This document shows positions 6,471 to 13,667 of a stretch of DNA of 16,373 nt, one piece after another. The stretch spans positions 1-16,373 of the forward strand of contig JAQGNC010000136.1 in NCBI GenBank assembly GCA_028292065.1, read 5' to 3'. How positions within the stretch are numbered: position 1 is the stretch's first letter; each line of letters opens with the position of its first letter. The stretch is from Betaproteobacteria bacterium (GTDB lineage: Bacteria > Pseudomonadota > Gammaproteobacteria > Burkholderiales > SG8-41). Both the position numbers and the translations under genes were made by a program. The notes under the pieces were generated by a model that was not told where the DNA came from, ran no database searches, and was given only the letters and a program-made list of their open reading frames with translations.

Positions 6471-8255
6471 ATGGCAACGACAGTCGGCGATTTTCTCCTC
6501 CAGCGCCTGCACGCATGGGGCGTGCGGCGCGTCTTCGGTTATCCCGGCGACGGCATCAACGGCATCATGGGCGCGTTCGGGCGCAGCGACGCGATCGAGT
6601 TCGTGCAGACGCGGCACGAAGAGCTCGCGGCGTTCATGGCGTGCGCGCACGCGAAGTTCACCGGAGAGATCGGCGTGTGTCTCGCGACGTCCGGGCCGGG
6701 CGCGATCCACCTCCTCAACGGACTCTACGACGCGAAGGCCGATCACCAGCCGGTGCTGGCGATCGTCGGGCAGCAGCAGCGCGCGGCGCTCGGCGGCGAT
6801 TACCAGCAGGAAGTCGACCTGGTCTCGCTGTTCAAGGACGTCGCCGCCCCTTACGTGCACATGGCTACGGTCCCGGCGCAGGTGCGCCATCTCGTCGATC
6901 GCGCGATCCGCATCGCGCTCGAGCAGCGCACGGTGACGTGCATCATCTTCCCGAACGACGTGCAGGAGCTCGAAGCGGTCGAAGCGCCGCCTCACGAGCA
7001 CGGCACCGTCCACAGCGGCATCGGCTGGACCGGCCGCATGAGGGCGCCCGGCGCCGTTGATCTGAAGCGCGCGGCGGATGTGCTCAACGCAGGGAAAAAG
7101 GTCGCGATGCTCGTCGGCGCCGGCGCGCTGCACGCGACCGACGAGGTGATCGAAGTCGCTGACCTGCTCGGCGCAGGTGTGGCGAAGGCGCTCCTCGGCA
7201 AAGCCGCGGTCCCCGACGATCTCCCGTTCGTCACCGGTTCGATCGGGCTGCTGGGCACCAAGCCGAGCTACGAGCTCATGACCGGCTGCGACACGCTGCT
7301 CATGGTCGGCTCGGCTTTCCCGTACTCGGAGTTCCTGCCGCAGGAAGGCAAGGCGCGCGGGGTGCAGATCGACATCGACGGCCGCATGCTCAACCTGCGC
7401 TACCCGATGGAAGTGGGTCTCGTAGGCGACAGCCGCGAGACGCTGCGCGCGCTCATCCCGCTGCTCGAGCGCAAGACCGACCGCGCATGGCGCAGCGAAA
7501 TCGAAGAGAACGTCGCGCAGTGGTGGCGCGTGCTCGAAGCCCGCGCGATGATCGAAGCGAATCCGATCAATCCGCAGCGCGTGTTCTGGGAGCTCTCGCC
7601 GCGCCTGCCGGACAACTGCATCCTCACCTGCGACTCGGGCTCGGCGGCGGCGTGGTACGCGCGCGATCTCAAGATCCGCCGCGGCATGATGGGCTCGCTC
7701 TCGGGCGGGCTCGCGACGATGGGACCGGCGGTGCCGTACGCGATCGCCGCCAAGCTCGCACACCCCGACCGCCATGCGATCGCGCTGCTGGGCGACGGCG
7801 CGATGCAGATGATCGGCATCAACGCGCTGATCGGACTCGCGCGCCTGTGGCCGAAGTGGCCCGACCCGCGGCTCACCATCGCGGTCCTCAACAACGGCGA
7901 CCTGAACATGGTGACGTGGGAACAGCGCGGCATGGCGGGTGACCCGCGCTACGCGCCGTCGCAGGACCTGCCGGCGTTTCCCTACGCCGATTACGCGCGG
8001 CTGCTGGGCTTAGGCGGCATCCGCGTCGATCGCGCCGAGGACATCGCGCCCGCATGGGAGCAGGCGCTCGCCGCGGATAAGCCGACCGTGATTGAGTTCG
8101 TCACCGACCCCGCAGTGCCGCTGACCCCGCCGCACATCACCGCATCGCAGATGAAAGCCTATGCGTCCGCGCTATGGCATGGGGACAAGCAGGCGACGCG
8201 GATCGTGATGGCTTCTATCAAGGAGACGTGGGCGAGCCTGTTTCCGCCGAAGTAG
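6471..8255 (+). CDS. Thiamine-pyrophosphate-requiring enzyme, pyruvate oxidase/dehydrogenase (quinone)-like
   Basis: This 594-residue protein has the three-domain layout of the acetolactate synthase/pyruvate oxidase superfamily. The N-terminal Pyr domain (~1-170) has the catalytic Glu E50 in TRHEELAAF and SGPGAIHLLNGLYDA at 74-88. The central domain (~195-335) has VGAGAL at 215-220. The C-terminal PP domain (~365-550) has the ThDP/Mg motif GDGAMQMIG starting at 441 and NN at 474-475. The pattern is closest to PoxB/YdaP-like pyruvate oxidases, which decarboxylate pyruvate to acetate and pass electrons to quinone or oxygen. Other 2-keto acids are possible, and FAD use cannot be decided by eye. 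ATG 6471 gives the usual MxxTVxDFLLxRL start; the frame stays open to 6297 but that extension is unlike the family. Upstream only a weak GAGA is seen. It stands alone. Confidence 0.9.
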   Translation: MATTVGDFLLQRLHAWGVRRVFGYPGDGINGIMGAFGRSDAIEFVQTRHEELAAFMACAHAKFTGEIGVCLATSGPGAIHLLNGLYDAKADHQPVLAIVGQQQRAALGGDYQQEVDLVSLFKDVAAPYVHMATVPAQVRHLVDRAIRIALEQRTVTCIIFPNDVQELEAVEAPPHEHGTVHSGIGWTGRMRAPGAVDLKRAADVLNAGKKVAMLVGAGALHATDEVIEVADLLGAGVAKALLGKAAVPDDLPFVTGSIGLLGTKPSYELMTGCDTLLMVGSAFPYSEFLPQEGKARGVQIDIDGRMLNLRYPMEVGLVGDSRETLRALIPLLERKTDRAWRSEIEENVAQWWRVLEARAMIEANPINPQRVFWELSPRLPDNCILTCDSGSAAAWYARDLKIRRGMMGSLSGGLATMGPAVPYAIAAKLAHPDRHAIALLGDGAMQMIGINALIGLARLWPKWPDPRLTIAVLNNGDLNMVTWEQRGMAGDPRYAPSQDLPAFPYADYARLLGLGGIRVDRAEDIAPAWEQALAADKPTVIEFVTDPAVPLTPPHITASQMKAYASALWHGDKQATRIVMASIKETWASLFPPK

Positions 8256-8265
8256 CCTGTGGCTC

Positions 8266-8290
8266 GGCCGCGCATCCGGAGAACGCGGCC
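8266..8290 (+). terminator. Possible hairpin after the thiamine-pyrophosphate enzyme gene
   Basis: GGCCGCG (8266-8272) pairs with CGCGGCC (8284-8290) across an 11-base loop, 10 bp after the stop codon. No T-run follows (TCAGGTCTCG), so if it ends transcription it is not a canonical intrinsic terminator. The rest of the gap to 8516 holds no convincing gene or repeat. Confidence 0.35.
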
Positions 8291-8516
8291 TCAGGTCTCG
8301 ATACAGGCCGAGCTTAGCTCGTCATTTATGCTGCGTGCAGCCGCTGCTGTGCCGCCAACGCTGCTGGGGCCGGCCTTCTCTTCTCTGCCTCGAGATGGGC
8401 GCGCCTGCGCCGCACGCGCATGAGATGATCGCCCTCACAGATGCGCACTATCGTAAAGCCTCGATGATCGTCCCAAGGTCTTTCGCAGCCGGCGCTTGCC
8501 GCGACATTAAATCGTC

Positions 8517-10559
8517 ATGAATTCCCCGCCTCCGAAGCCGCAGGCCGCTCGCGCCACCCGCCTCGAACGCTTCCGCCGCCTCCTCGCCGCGATTCGGCGG
8601 CACCCCGTGCGCGCAGCGCTCGTCCTGCCCGCGCTGATGCTGCTGTACGTGCTTGCGCTGATCCCGTTCACGCCGGGCGTGGGCGACCTGCGCAGGGCCA
8701 AGTCGGCAACGCCCTCGGTCGTGATGTCCTCCGATGGCGTGGTGCTCGCGGAATTCAAGCGCCCCGATCGGCGCTGGGTGACGCTCGACCATATCGCGCC
8801 GAGTGTCGTCGATGCGCTCATTGCGACGGAGGACCGCCGCTTCTACGATCACCACGGCATCGACGTGCGGCGCACAGTCGCGGCGCTGCTCAGCACCCTG
8901 ACGGGCGACCTGCAGGGCGGCTCGACGCTTACGCAGCAACTCGCGCGCAATCTCTACTCGGACGAGATCGGCCGCAAGGTCACGCTCACGAGGAAAATCA
9001 AGGAAGCGATCACCGCGCTCAAGATCGAGGCGCTCTACACCAAGCGCGAAATCCTCGAGACGTATCTCAACACCGTACCGTTCCTGTTCAATGCTTTCGG
9101 CATCGAACTGGCGGCGCGCACTTATTTCGGCAAGCCCGCGGAACGCATAGATGTGCTCGAGGCCGCGACGCTCGTCGGCATGCTGAAGGCGACCAGCGCG
9201 AACAATCCGTTGCGGCATCCGGAGCGCGCACTCGAGCGCCGCAACCTCGTGCTCGGGCAGATGGCGAAGTACGGCAAGCTCACGACAGCGCAGTTCGACG
9301 CGCTCAGCAAGCGCCCGCTGCGGCTCAATTTCGAGCGACAGCCCGTGCCGCCGAGCCCGGTGCCCCACATCGTGCGGCACTTGCGGGACTGGCTGATGGA
9401 ATGGGCGGGGGAGCGCCACTACTACGACGGTCTGGTCGTGCGCACCACGATCGATTCGAGGCTGCAGGCCGCCGCCAACAAGGCCGTCGCGCGCCAGATG
9501 GCGCAACTGCAAAAGCTCGCAGGCGGTGAGCGCAGGGGCGGCCACGCGCGTGACGTGCTTCAAGTCGGCTTCATGGCGATGGACCCGCGCAACGGCTATG
9601 TGCGCGCGTGGGTGGGCGGCCGCGACTTCGCCAAGGAGGAGTTCGACCAGGTGAGCCAGGCGCGCCGCCAGCCGGGCTCGGCGTTCAAGCCTTTCGTGTA
9701 TGCCGCTGCGTTCACCGCGGGCTACCGTTCGACGTCGTTGTTCATGGACGCGCCCGTGTCGGTCCCGCTGGAGGGTGGCGGCTACTGGGAACCTCACGAC
9801 GTGTCGGCGCCCTCCGGCCGCGCGATGACCCTGCGCGACGGGCTGGTGTACTCGAAGAACACGATCACCGCCCAGCTCGTGCACCAGGTCGGGCCGAAGC
9901 GCGTGATGAACCTGGCGTGGGCCATGGGCGTGCGCGAGAGCAAGCTCGACCCGGTGCTTTCGCTCGCGCTGGGCACGAGCCCCGTGACGTTGCAGGAGAT
10001 GGTCGGCGCCTACGGCACCATCGCGAACATGGGGCATTTCGTCCAGCCGACGATCGTCAGCCGCATCGAGGACCGCGAAGGCCGGGTGCTCGCCGAATTC
10101 GATCCGCAACCCGAAGCGGTGCCGGCCATGTCAGCGGCGCCGGCGCTCGAGCTCCTGAACGCCATGCGCGGCGTCGTCAAAGAGGGCACCGGCGCGGCAA
10201 TCCGCAAGCGTTACGGCATCACCGCCGACGTGGCCGGCAAGACCGGCACCACGCAGGAGAACCACGACGCGTGGTTCATCATGATGCACCCGCAGCTCGT
10301 GGCCGGGGTGCGCGTGGGCTTCAACGAAAAGCGCAACATGGGCACCTGGGGCACCGGCGCCCGCAGCGCGCTGCCGATGGTGGCCGACGTCTTCCAGGAA
10401 GCGCTGCGCAATCACTGGATCGACTCACGCGCGGAGTTCGGCACACCGCGCCTGGCCGCAATTCCCGCCTATCAGCGAATGCGCGACCGCACGCCGGGGT
10501 GGTCCTTACCGGAAGTATTCGATGACGTCAGGCAGCGGTTGCGGAAGCTGTTCCGGTAG
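8517..10559 (+). CDS. Class A penicillin-binding protein, paralogue 1 of 3 (GT51 glycosyltransferase + transpeptidase)
   Basis: This 680-residue inner-membrane protein has a short basic cytoplasmic N-terminus and one membrane segment at about 33-51. The GT51 domain (~65-245) has catalytic E105 in ATEDRRFYDHHGID, GGSTLTQQLARNL 134-146 and the RKIKEA segment with E163. The transpeptidase domain (~345-630) has S388-x-x-K391 (PGSAFKPF), S446-K-N448 (YSKNT) and K575-T-G-T578. It should polymerise lipid II and cross-link peptidoglycan in the periplasm. It lacks the large inserted domain of typical proteobacterial PBP1A (often 750-850 residues). It ends with LPEVFDDVRQRLRKLFR, a probably amphipathic basic segment also found in paralogue 3. 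It is the most divergent of the three: it lacks the IYS-type insertion near 303 and has GTWGTG rather than GQG. No Shine-Dalgarno sequence precedes ATG 8517. Confidence 0.96.
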   Translation: MNSPPPKPQAARATRLERFRRLLAAIRRHPVRAALVLPALMLLYVLALIPFTPGVGDLRRAKSATPSVVMSSDGVVLAEFKRPDRRWVTLDHIAPSVVDALIATEDRRFYDHHGIDVRRTVAALLSTLTGDLQGGSTLTQQLARNLYSDEIGRKVTLTRKIKEAITALKIEALYTKREILETYLNTVPFLFNAFGIELAARTYFGKPAERIDVLEAATLVGMLKATSANNPLRHPERALERRNLVLGQMAKYGKLTTAQFDALSKRPLRLNFERQPVPPSPVPHIVRHLRDWLMEWAGERHYYDGLVVRTTIDSRLQAAANKAVARQMAQLQKLAGGERRGGHARDVLQVGFMAMDPRNGYVRAWVGGRDFAKEEFDQVSQARRQPGSAFKPFVYAAAFTAGYRSTSLFMDAPVSVPLEGGGYWEPHDVSAPSGRAMTLRDGLVYSKNTITAQLVHQVGPKRVMNLAWAMGVRESKLDPVLSLALGTSPVTLQEMVGAYGTIANMGHFVQPTIVSRIEDREGRVLAEFDPQPEAVPAMSAAPALELLNAMRGVVKEGTGAAIRKRYGITADVAGKTGTTQENHDAWFIMMHPQLVAGVRVGFNEKRNMGTWGTGARSALPMVADVFQEALRNHWIDSRAEFGTPRLAAIPAYQRMRDRTPGWSLPEVFDDVRQRLRKLFR

Positions 10560-10585
10560 CGCTCGATGGGATATGCCCAAGCGGC

Positions 10586-10591
10586 TATGAT
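10586..10591 (+). promoter_or_regulatory. Possible -10 box (TATGAT) for the small ORF at 10614
   Basis: TATGAT matches five of six bases of the -10 consensus and lies 22 bp before ATG 10614, a spacing that gives a short leader containing the strong ribosome site. No clear -35 box is seen. It starts 27 bp after the first PBP stop codon. Confidence 0.25.
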
Positions 10592-10613
10592 TCGAACATC
10601 ACGAGGAGACACC

Positions 10614-10694
10614 ATGGCAAGCAGACTTGAATCGCTGGCGGCCGAAGCGCCCGCGGGTGAGGCCATCGCTAGGGCGCGCTCTGCAGTCAAATGA
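10614..10694 (+). CDS. Small 26-residue ORF of unknown function between PBP paralogues 1 and 2
   Basis: The frame encodes MASRLESLAAEAPA, then GEAIARARSAVK, before TGA at 10692-10694. It is preceded by GAGGAG seven bases upstream of ATG (ACGAGGAGACACCATG), a stronger initiation signal than any of the three PBP genes has. The predicted product is helical and Ala/Arg/Glu-rich, without signal peptide or membrane segment. It could be a genuine small protein or the 5' stub of a gene destroyed by the repeats that follow: at 10772-10819 a frame ending FREFVTGLIKKIKR and TAA looks like the tail of a protein, but it is not in the same frame. No family recognised. Confidence 0.35.
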   Translation: MASRLESLAAEAPAGEAIARARSAVK

Positions 10695-10710
10695 TTCCCT
10701 CGGTCGATCC

Positions 10711-10762
10711 GTTCGCCCTGAGCTGAGCCTGTCCTGAGCGTGTCGAAGGGCTCAGCACGAAC
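10711..10762 (-). repeat. Dispersed repeat, family B, copy 1
   Basis: On the minus strand this begins GTTCGTGCTGAGCCCTTCGA and continues through GCTCAGGACAGGCTCAGCT to GGGCGAAC. The ends are inverted (GTTCG..CTGAGC / GCTCAG..CGAAC), so it can fold. Longer copies in the opposite orientation lie at 10998-11064 and 13574-13640, and a fragment at 13411-13439. Such 'cttcgacaagctcaggac' elements are common in betaproteobacterial intergenic DNA. Confidence 0.7.
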
Positions 10763-10821
10763 GATTGTTAATCCTTCCGCGAATTTGTGACTGGGCTCAT
10801 TAAGAAGATCAAGCGATAATC

Positions 10822-11064
10822 CGTGCGCCACGGGATCGCCGCGTCGTGCTACCGCGACTCCTCGCGATGACAGTCACCGCGCGGAACCACGGAATCGCGC
10901 GGTCTTGCTGCCGTGACTCCTGGCGACGACACCTGCTGAACATGTCATTGCGAGGAGCGGCGCGACGAAGCAATCCCGAGGCGCTCGGAAGCGATCCGTT
11001 CGTGCTGAGCCCTTCGTCAAGCTCAGGACAGGCTTCGCAAGGCGACACAGTCGAAGCATGAACG
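10822..11064 (+). repeat. Composite repeat block upstream of PBP paralogue 2
   Basis: Four parts in order. 10822-10873 (52 bp) recurs at 13463-13514 with two differences. About 10878-10927 is a diverged tandem version of the same unit (CGCGGAACCACGG..., GCTGCCGTGACTCCTGG). 10943-10980 is a family A element. 10998-11064 is a 67-bp family B element that recurs almost unchanged, at equal length, at 13574-13640. The block fills most of the 446-bp stretch from the small ORF to PBP 2, where no convincing gene was found; short open frames inside it are readings of the repeats. Confidence 0.8.
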
Positions 11065-11110
11065 CATGGTTCAGCAGCATTCAGGCACGCCTCGCAAACC
11101 CCAGGCCTTG

Positions 11111-11116
11111 TATAGT
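11111..11116 (+). promoter_or_regulatory. Possible -10 box (TATAGT) for PBP paralogue 2
   Basis: TATAGT, five of six matches to consensus, lies 24 bp before ATG 11141 and just after the repeat block. The -35 position (around 11088-11093) is a poor match. If used, the second PBP gene would have its own promoter and a leader of about 18 bases. Confidence 0.3.
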
Positions 11117-11140
11117 GCCTAGCTACCGCACCAACCTGCC

Positions 11141-13372
11141 ATGAATTCCCCACCTCAAAATCCTCACACCGCTCCAAACTTCGTGCGCGAACAATTCCGC
11201 CGACTCCTCGGTGCGATCCGCCGTCACCCCTTCCAGGCCGTGCTCGCGTTACCCCTGCTGGTCGTGGTGTACGTCCTCGCGCTGATCCCTTTCACGCCCG
11301 GCATCGGCGACCTGCGCAAGGCCAAGGCCGCGACGCCCACCGTCGTCATGTCCACCGACGGCGTCGTGCTCGCGGAATTCAAGCGTCTCAACCGCGAATG
11401 GGTGCCGCTCGACAAGATCGCGCCGAGTGTCGTCGACGCGCTGATCGCAACCGAAGACCGGCGTTTCTTCGAGCACCACGGCATCGACCCGAAGCGCCTC
11501 GTCGGCGCGCTGCTCAAAACCGCGTCCGGCGACCTGCAGGGCGGCTCGACCATCACGCAGCAACTCGCGCGCAACCTCTATCCGGAGGAGATCGGCCGCG
11601 CGGCCACTCTGACGCGCAAAATCAAGGAAGCGATCACCGCGCTGAAGATCGAGGCGCTGTACACCAAGCGCGAGATCCTCGAGACGTACCTCAACACGGT
11701 GCCGTTCCTGTTCAACGCGTTCGGCATCGAGATGGCGGCGCGCACTTACTTCGACAAGTCTGCCGAAGAACTGAACGTGCTCGAGGCCGCCACACTCGTC
11801 GGCATGCTCAAAGGCACCACGACTTTCAATCCGGTCCTGAACCCGGAGCGCGCGCGCGAGCGCCGCAACCTCGTCCTCGCGCAGATGGCCAAGCACGGCA
11901 AGATCACGCAAGCGCAGCTCGCAACACTCACCAAGCGTCCGCTGCGGCTCGACTTCGAGAGACAGAGCGAGGCGACCGGCCCCGCGCCGCACATCGTGCT
12001 GCACATCCGCAAATGGCTGATCGACTGGGCGGATCGAAACAATTACGACATCTATTCCGAAGGGCTCGTCGTCCACACCACGCTCGATTCGAGAATCCAG
12101 GAGGCAGCGAACCAGGCCGTCGAGCGGCAGATGAAGCGCTTGCAACCGCTCGCCGATGCCGTGCGCAAGCGCGCTCGCGACAAATCCGAGCTGCAGGTGG
12201 GTTTCATGGCGATGGACCCGCGCGACGGGGCCGTGCGCGCGTGGGTGGGGAGCCGCGATTTCACGACCGAGCAGTTCGACCATGTCTTCCAGGCACGGCG
12301 CCAGCCGGGCTCCGCGTTCAAGCCTTTCGTGTACGGCGCCGCACTCGCCATGGGCCTTGCGCCGAACACGACGTTCATGGACCAGCCGGTCACGATCCGC
12401 ATACCCGGCGGCGGCGTGTGGCAACCGAGCGACGTATCGCCGCCGTCGTATGCGCCGATGACTCTGCGCCAGGGGCTGACCTACTCGAAGAACACGATCA
12501 CCGCGCAGGTGATGGAGAAGGTCGGCCCGGTGCGCGTAGTGAAACTCGCGCAGGCGCTGGGCGTGCGCTCGAGCAAGCTCGACCCCGTCCTTTCACTCGC
12601 CCTCGGCACCAGCCCCGTGACCCTTCGGGAAATGGTCACCGCGTATGGTGCGATCGCAAACGGCGGCGAATACGTCGAGCCGATGGTCATCACCCGGATC
12701 GAGGACCGCAAGGGGCGCGTGCTCCTCGAATTCCAGGCGAAGCGCGAACCCGTCGACGCACTGCCGCGGCAGCACGCGCTGGAGCTGCTGGACTTCATGC
12801 GCGGCGTCGTGGACCAGGGCACCGGAGCGGCCATCCGCAGTCGCTACGGCATCACTGCGGACGTCGCCGGCAAGACCGGCACCACGCAGGAGAACACCGA
12901 CGGCTGGTTCATCATGATGCATCCGCACCTCGTCGCAGGCGCGCGCGTGGGCTTCAACGACAAGCTGACGATGGGCAACTGGGGCCAGGGCGCGCGCAGC
13001 GCGCTGCCGATCGTCGGCGAAGTCTTCCAGCAGGCGCTGCGCAACGGGGTGATCGACCAGCGCGCCGAGTTTGCGATCCCGCGTGCGAAGGCTCAACCGC
13101 CGGCCCCGCTCGAGCCCCTCGAGGAGTTGGGCGCGGGACCCGGAGCCGAGCCGGGAGCGCAGCTGGGGCCGCAATCGGAAGTGGACCCGCTGCTGCAGCC
13201 GAAACTGCCGGGGCAGCCTCTTCCGCAGCCGCCGGTGCAGCCGCAATACCAACCGCAGCCGCAATATCCTCAGCCACAGCCACAGCCGCGGACATATGAA
13301 CCCCAGCCTGTCCCTGTGCCTTCGGAAGGTTCCGGCGGCGGATCGGGCGAGCCGCGTCCTGTGGAACGCTAG
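11141..13372 (+). CDS. Class A penicillin-binding protein, paralogue 2 of 3, with Pro/Gln-rich C-terminal tail
   Basis: This 743-residue inner-membrane protein shares the whole architecture of paralogue 1: membrane segment ~33-51, GT51 domain with E105 (ATEDRRFFEHHGID), GGSTITQQLARNL 134-146 and RKIKEA 159-164; transpeptidase with S391-x-x-K394 (PGSAFKPF), S449-K-N451, and K578-T-G-T581. It should be an active bifunctional peptidoglycan synthase. It starts MNSPPQNPH, like paralogue 1 (MNSPPPKPQ). From about residue 651 it departs from both neighbours: instead of the EVF...LR..FR ending it has ~93 residues rich in Pro, Gln and Gly (QPQYPQPQPQP near 706-716, then SGGGSGEPRP), likely disordered and periplasmic. 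Sequence details (GQGARSALP, NTDGWF, IRSRYGIT, NPERAR) place it closest to paralogue 3. No clear Shine-Dalgarno precedes ATG 11141. Confidence 0.96.
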   Translation: MNSPPQNPHTAPNFVREQFRRLLGAIRRHPFQAVLALPLLVVVYVLALIPFTPGIGDLRKAKAATPTVVMSTDGVVLAEFKRLNREWVPLDKIAPSVVDALIATEDRRFFEHHGIDPKRLVGALLKTASGDLQGGSTITQQLARNLYPEEIGRAATLTRKIKEAITALKIEALYTKREILETYLNTVPFLFNAFGIEMAARTYFDKSAEELNVLEAATLVGMLKGTTTFNPVLNPERARERRNLVLAQMAKHGKITQAQLATLTKRPLRLDFERQSEATGPAPHIVLHIRKWLIDWADRNNYDIYSEGLVVHTTLDSRIQEAANQAVERQMKRLQPLADAVRKRARDKSELQVGFMAMDPRDGAVRAWVGSRDFTTEQFDHVFQARRQPGSAFKPFVYGAALAMGLAPNTTFMDQPVTIRIPGGGVWQPSDVSPPSYAPMTLRQGLTYSKNTITAQVMEKVGPVRVVKLAQALGVRSSKLDPVLSLALGTSPVTLREMVTAYGAIANGGEYVEPMVITRIEDRKGRVLLEFQAKREPVDALPRQHALELLDFMRGVVDQGTGAAIRSRYGITADVAGKTGTTQENTDGWFIMMHPHLVAGARVGFNDKLTMGNWGQGARSALPIVGEVFQQALRNGVIDQRAEFAIPRAKAQPPAPLEPLEELGAGPGAEPGAQLGPQSEVDPLLQPKLPGQPLPQPPVQPQYQPQPQYPQPQPQPRTYEPQPVPVPSEGSGGGSGEPRPVER

Positions 13373-13391
13373 GGAATGTCTCGCAAGGAGA

Positions 13392-13450
13392 TGTCATTGC
13401 GACGCGGCAGCCCCTTCGACAACGCTCAGGACAGGCTCCGCAATCCCGAG
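13392..13450 (+). repeat. Family A repeat split by a family B fragment
   Basis: TGTCATTGCGACGCGGCAG (13392-13410) and GCAATCCCGAG (13440-13450) are the two ends of a family A element. Between them lie 29 bases (13411-13439) containing CCCTTCGACAACGCTCAGG and ACAGGCT, a family B core with one extra base. It starts 20 bp after the PBP 2 stop codon. This reads as one repeat inserted into or recombined with another. Confidence 0.6.
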
Positions 13451-13462
13451 GCGGTCGTACTT

Positions 13463-13640
13463 CGTGCGCCACGCGATCGCCACGTCGTGCTACCGCGACT
13501 CCTCGCGATGACAGCGGTTGATGTCATTGCGAGGCGGTAGCCGAAGCAATCCCGAGGCGCTCGCAAGCCCTCCGTTCGTGCTGAGCCCTTCGACAAGCTC
13601 AGGACAGGCTTTGCGCGGCGACTCGGTCGAAGCATGAACG
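13463..13640 (+). repeat. Composite repeat block upstream of PBP paralogue 3
   Basis: This is a shorter version of the block at 10822-11064: the 52-bp unit (13463-13514), a family A element (13522-13556) and the 67-bp family B element (13574-13640), in the same order and orientation. It lacks the diverged extra copy of the first unit. It ends 27 bp before ATG 13668. Together with 13392-13450 it occupies nearly all of the 295-bp gap between PBP genes 2 and 3; no gene was found there. Confidence 0.8.
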
Positions 13641-13667
13641 GCAACACTCATTGAGCAACACGGCTAA

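Noticed and set aside
8335..8520. Short plus-strand open frame just before PBP paralogue 1
   Set aside because: No ribosome site, no recognisable motif, Cys-rich random-looking composition.
8448..10109. Long minus-strand open frame opposite PBP paralogue 1, with similar ones opposite paralogues 2 and 3
   Set aside because: Low-complexity Arg/Ala/His/Glu composition; its recurrence in all three copies follows from the duplication of the coding strand, not from a conserved antisense gene.
10822..11064. CRISPR-like or tandem array
   Set aside because: The units are of different families, are unequally spaced and have no constant-length spacers; no cas genes are present.
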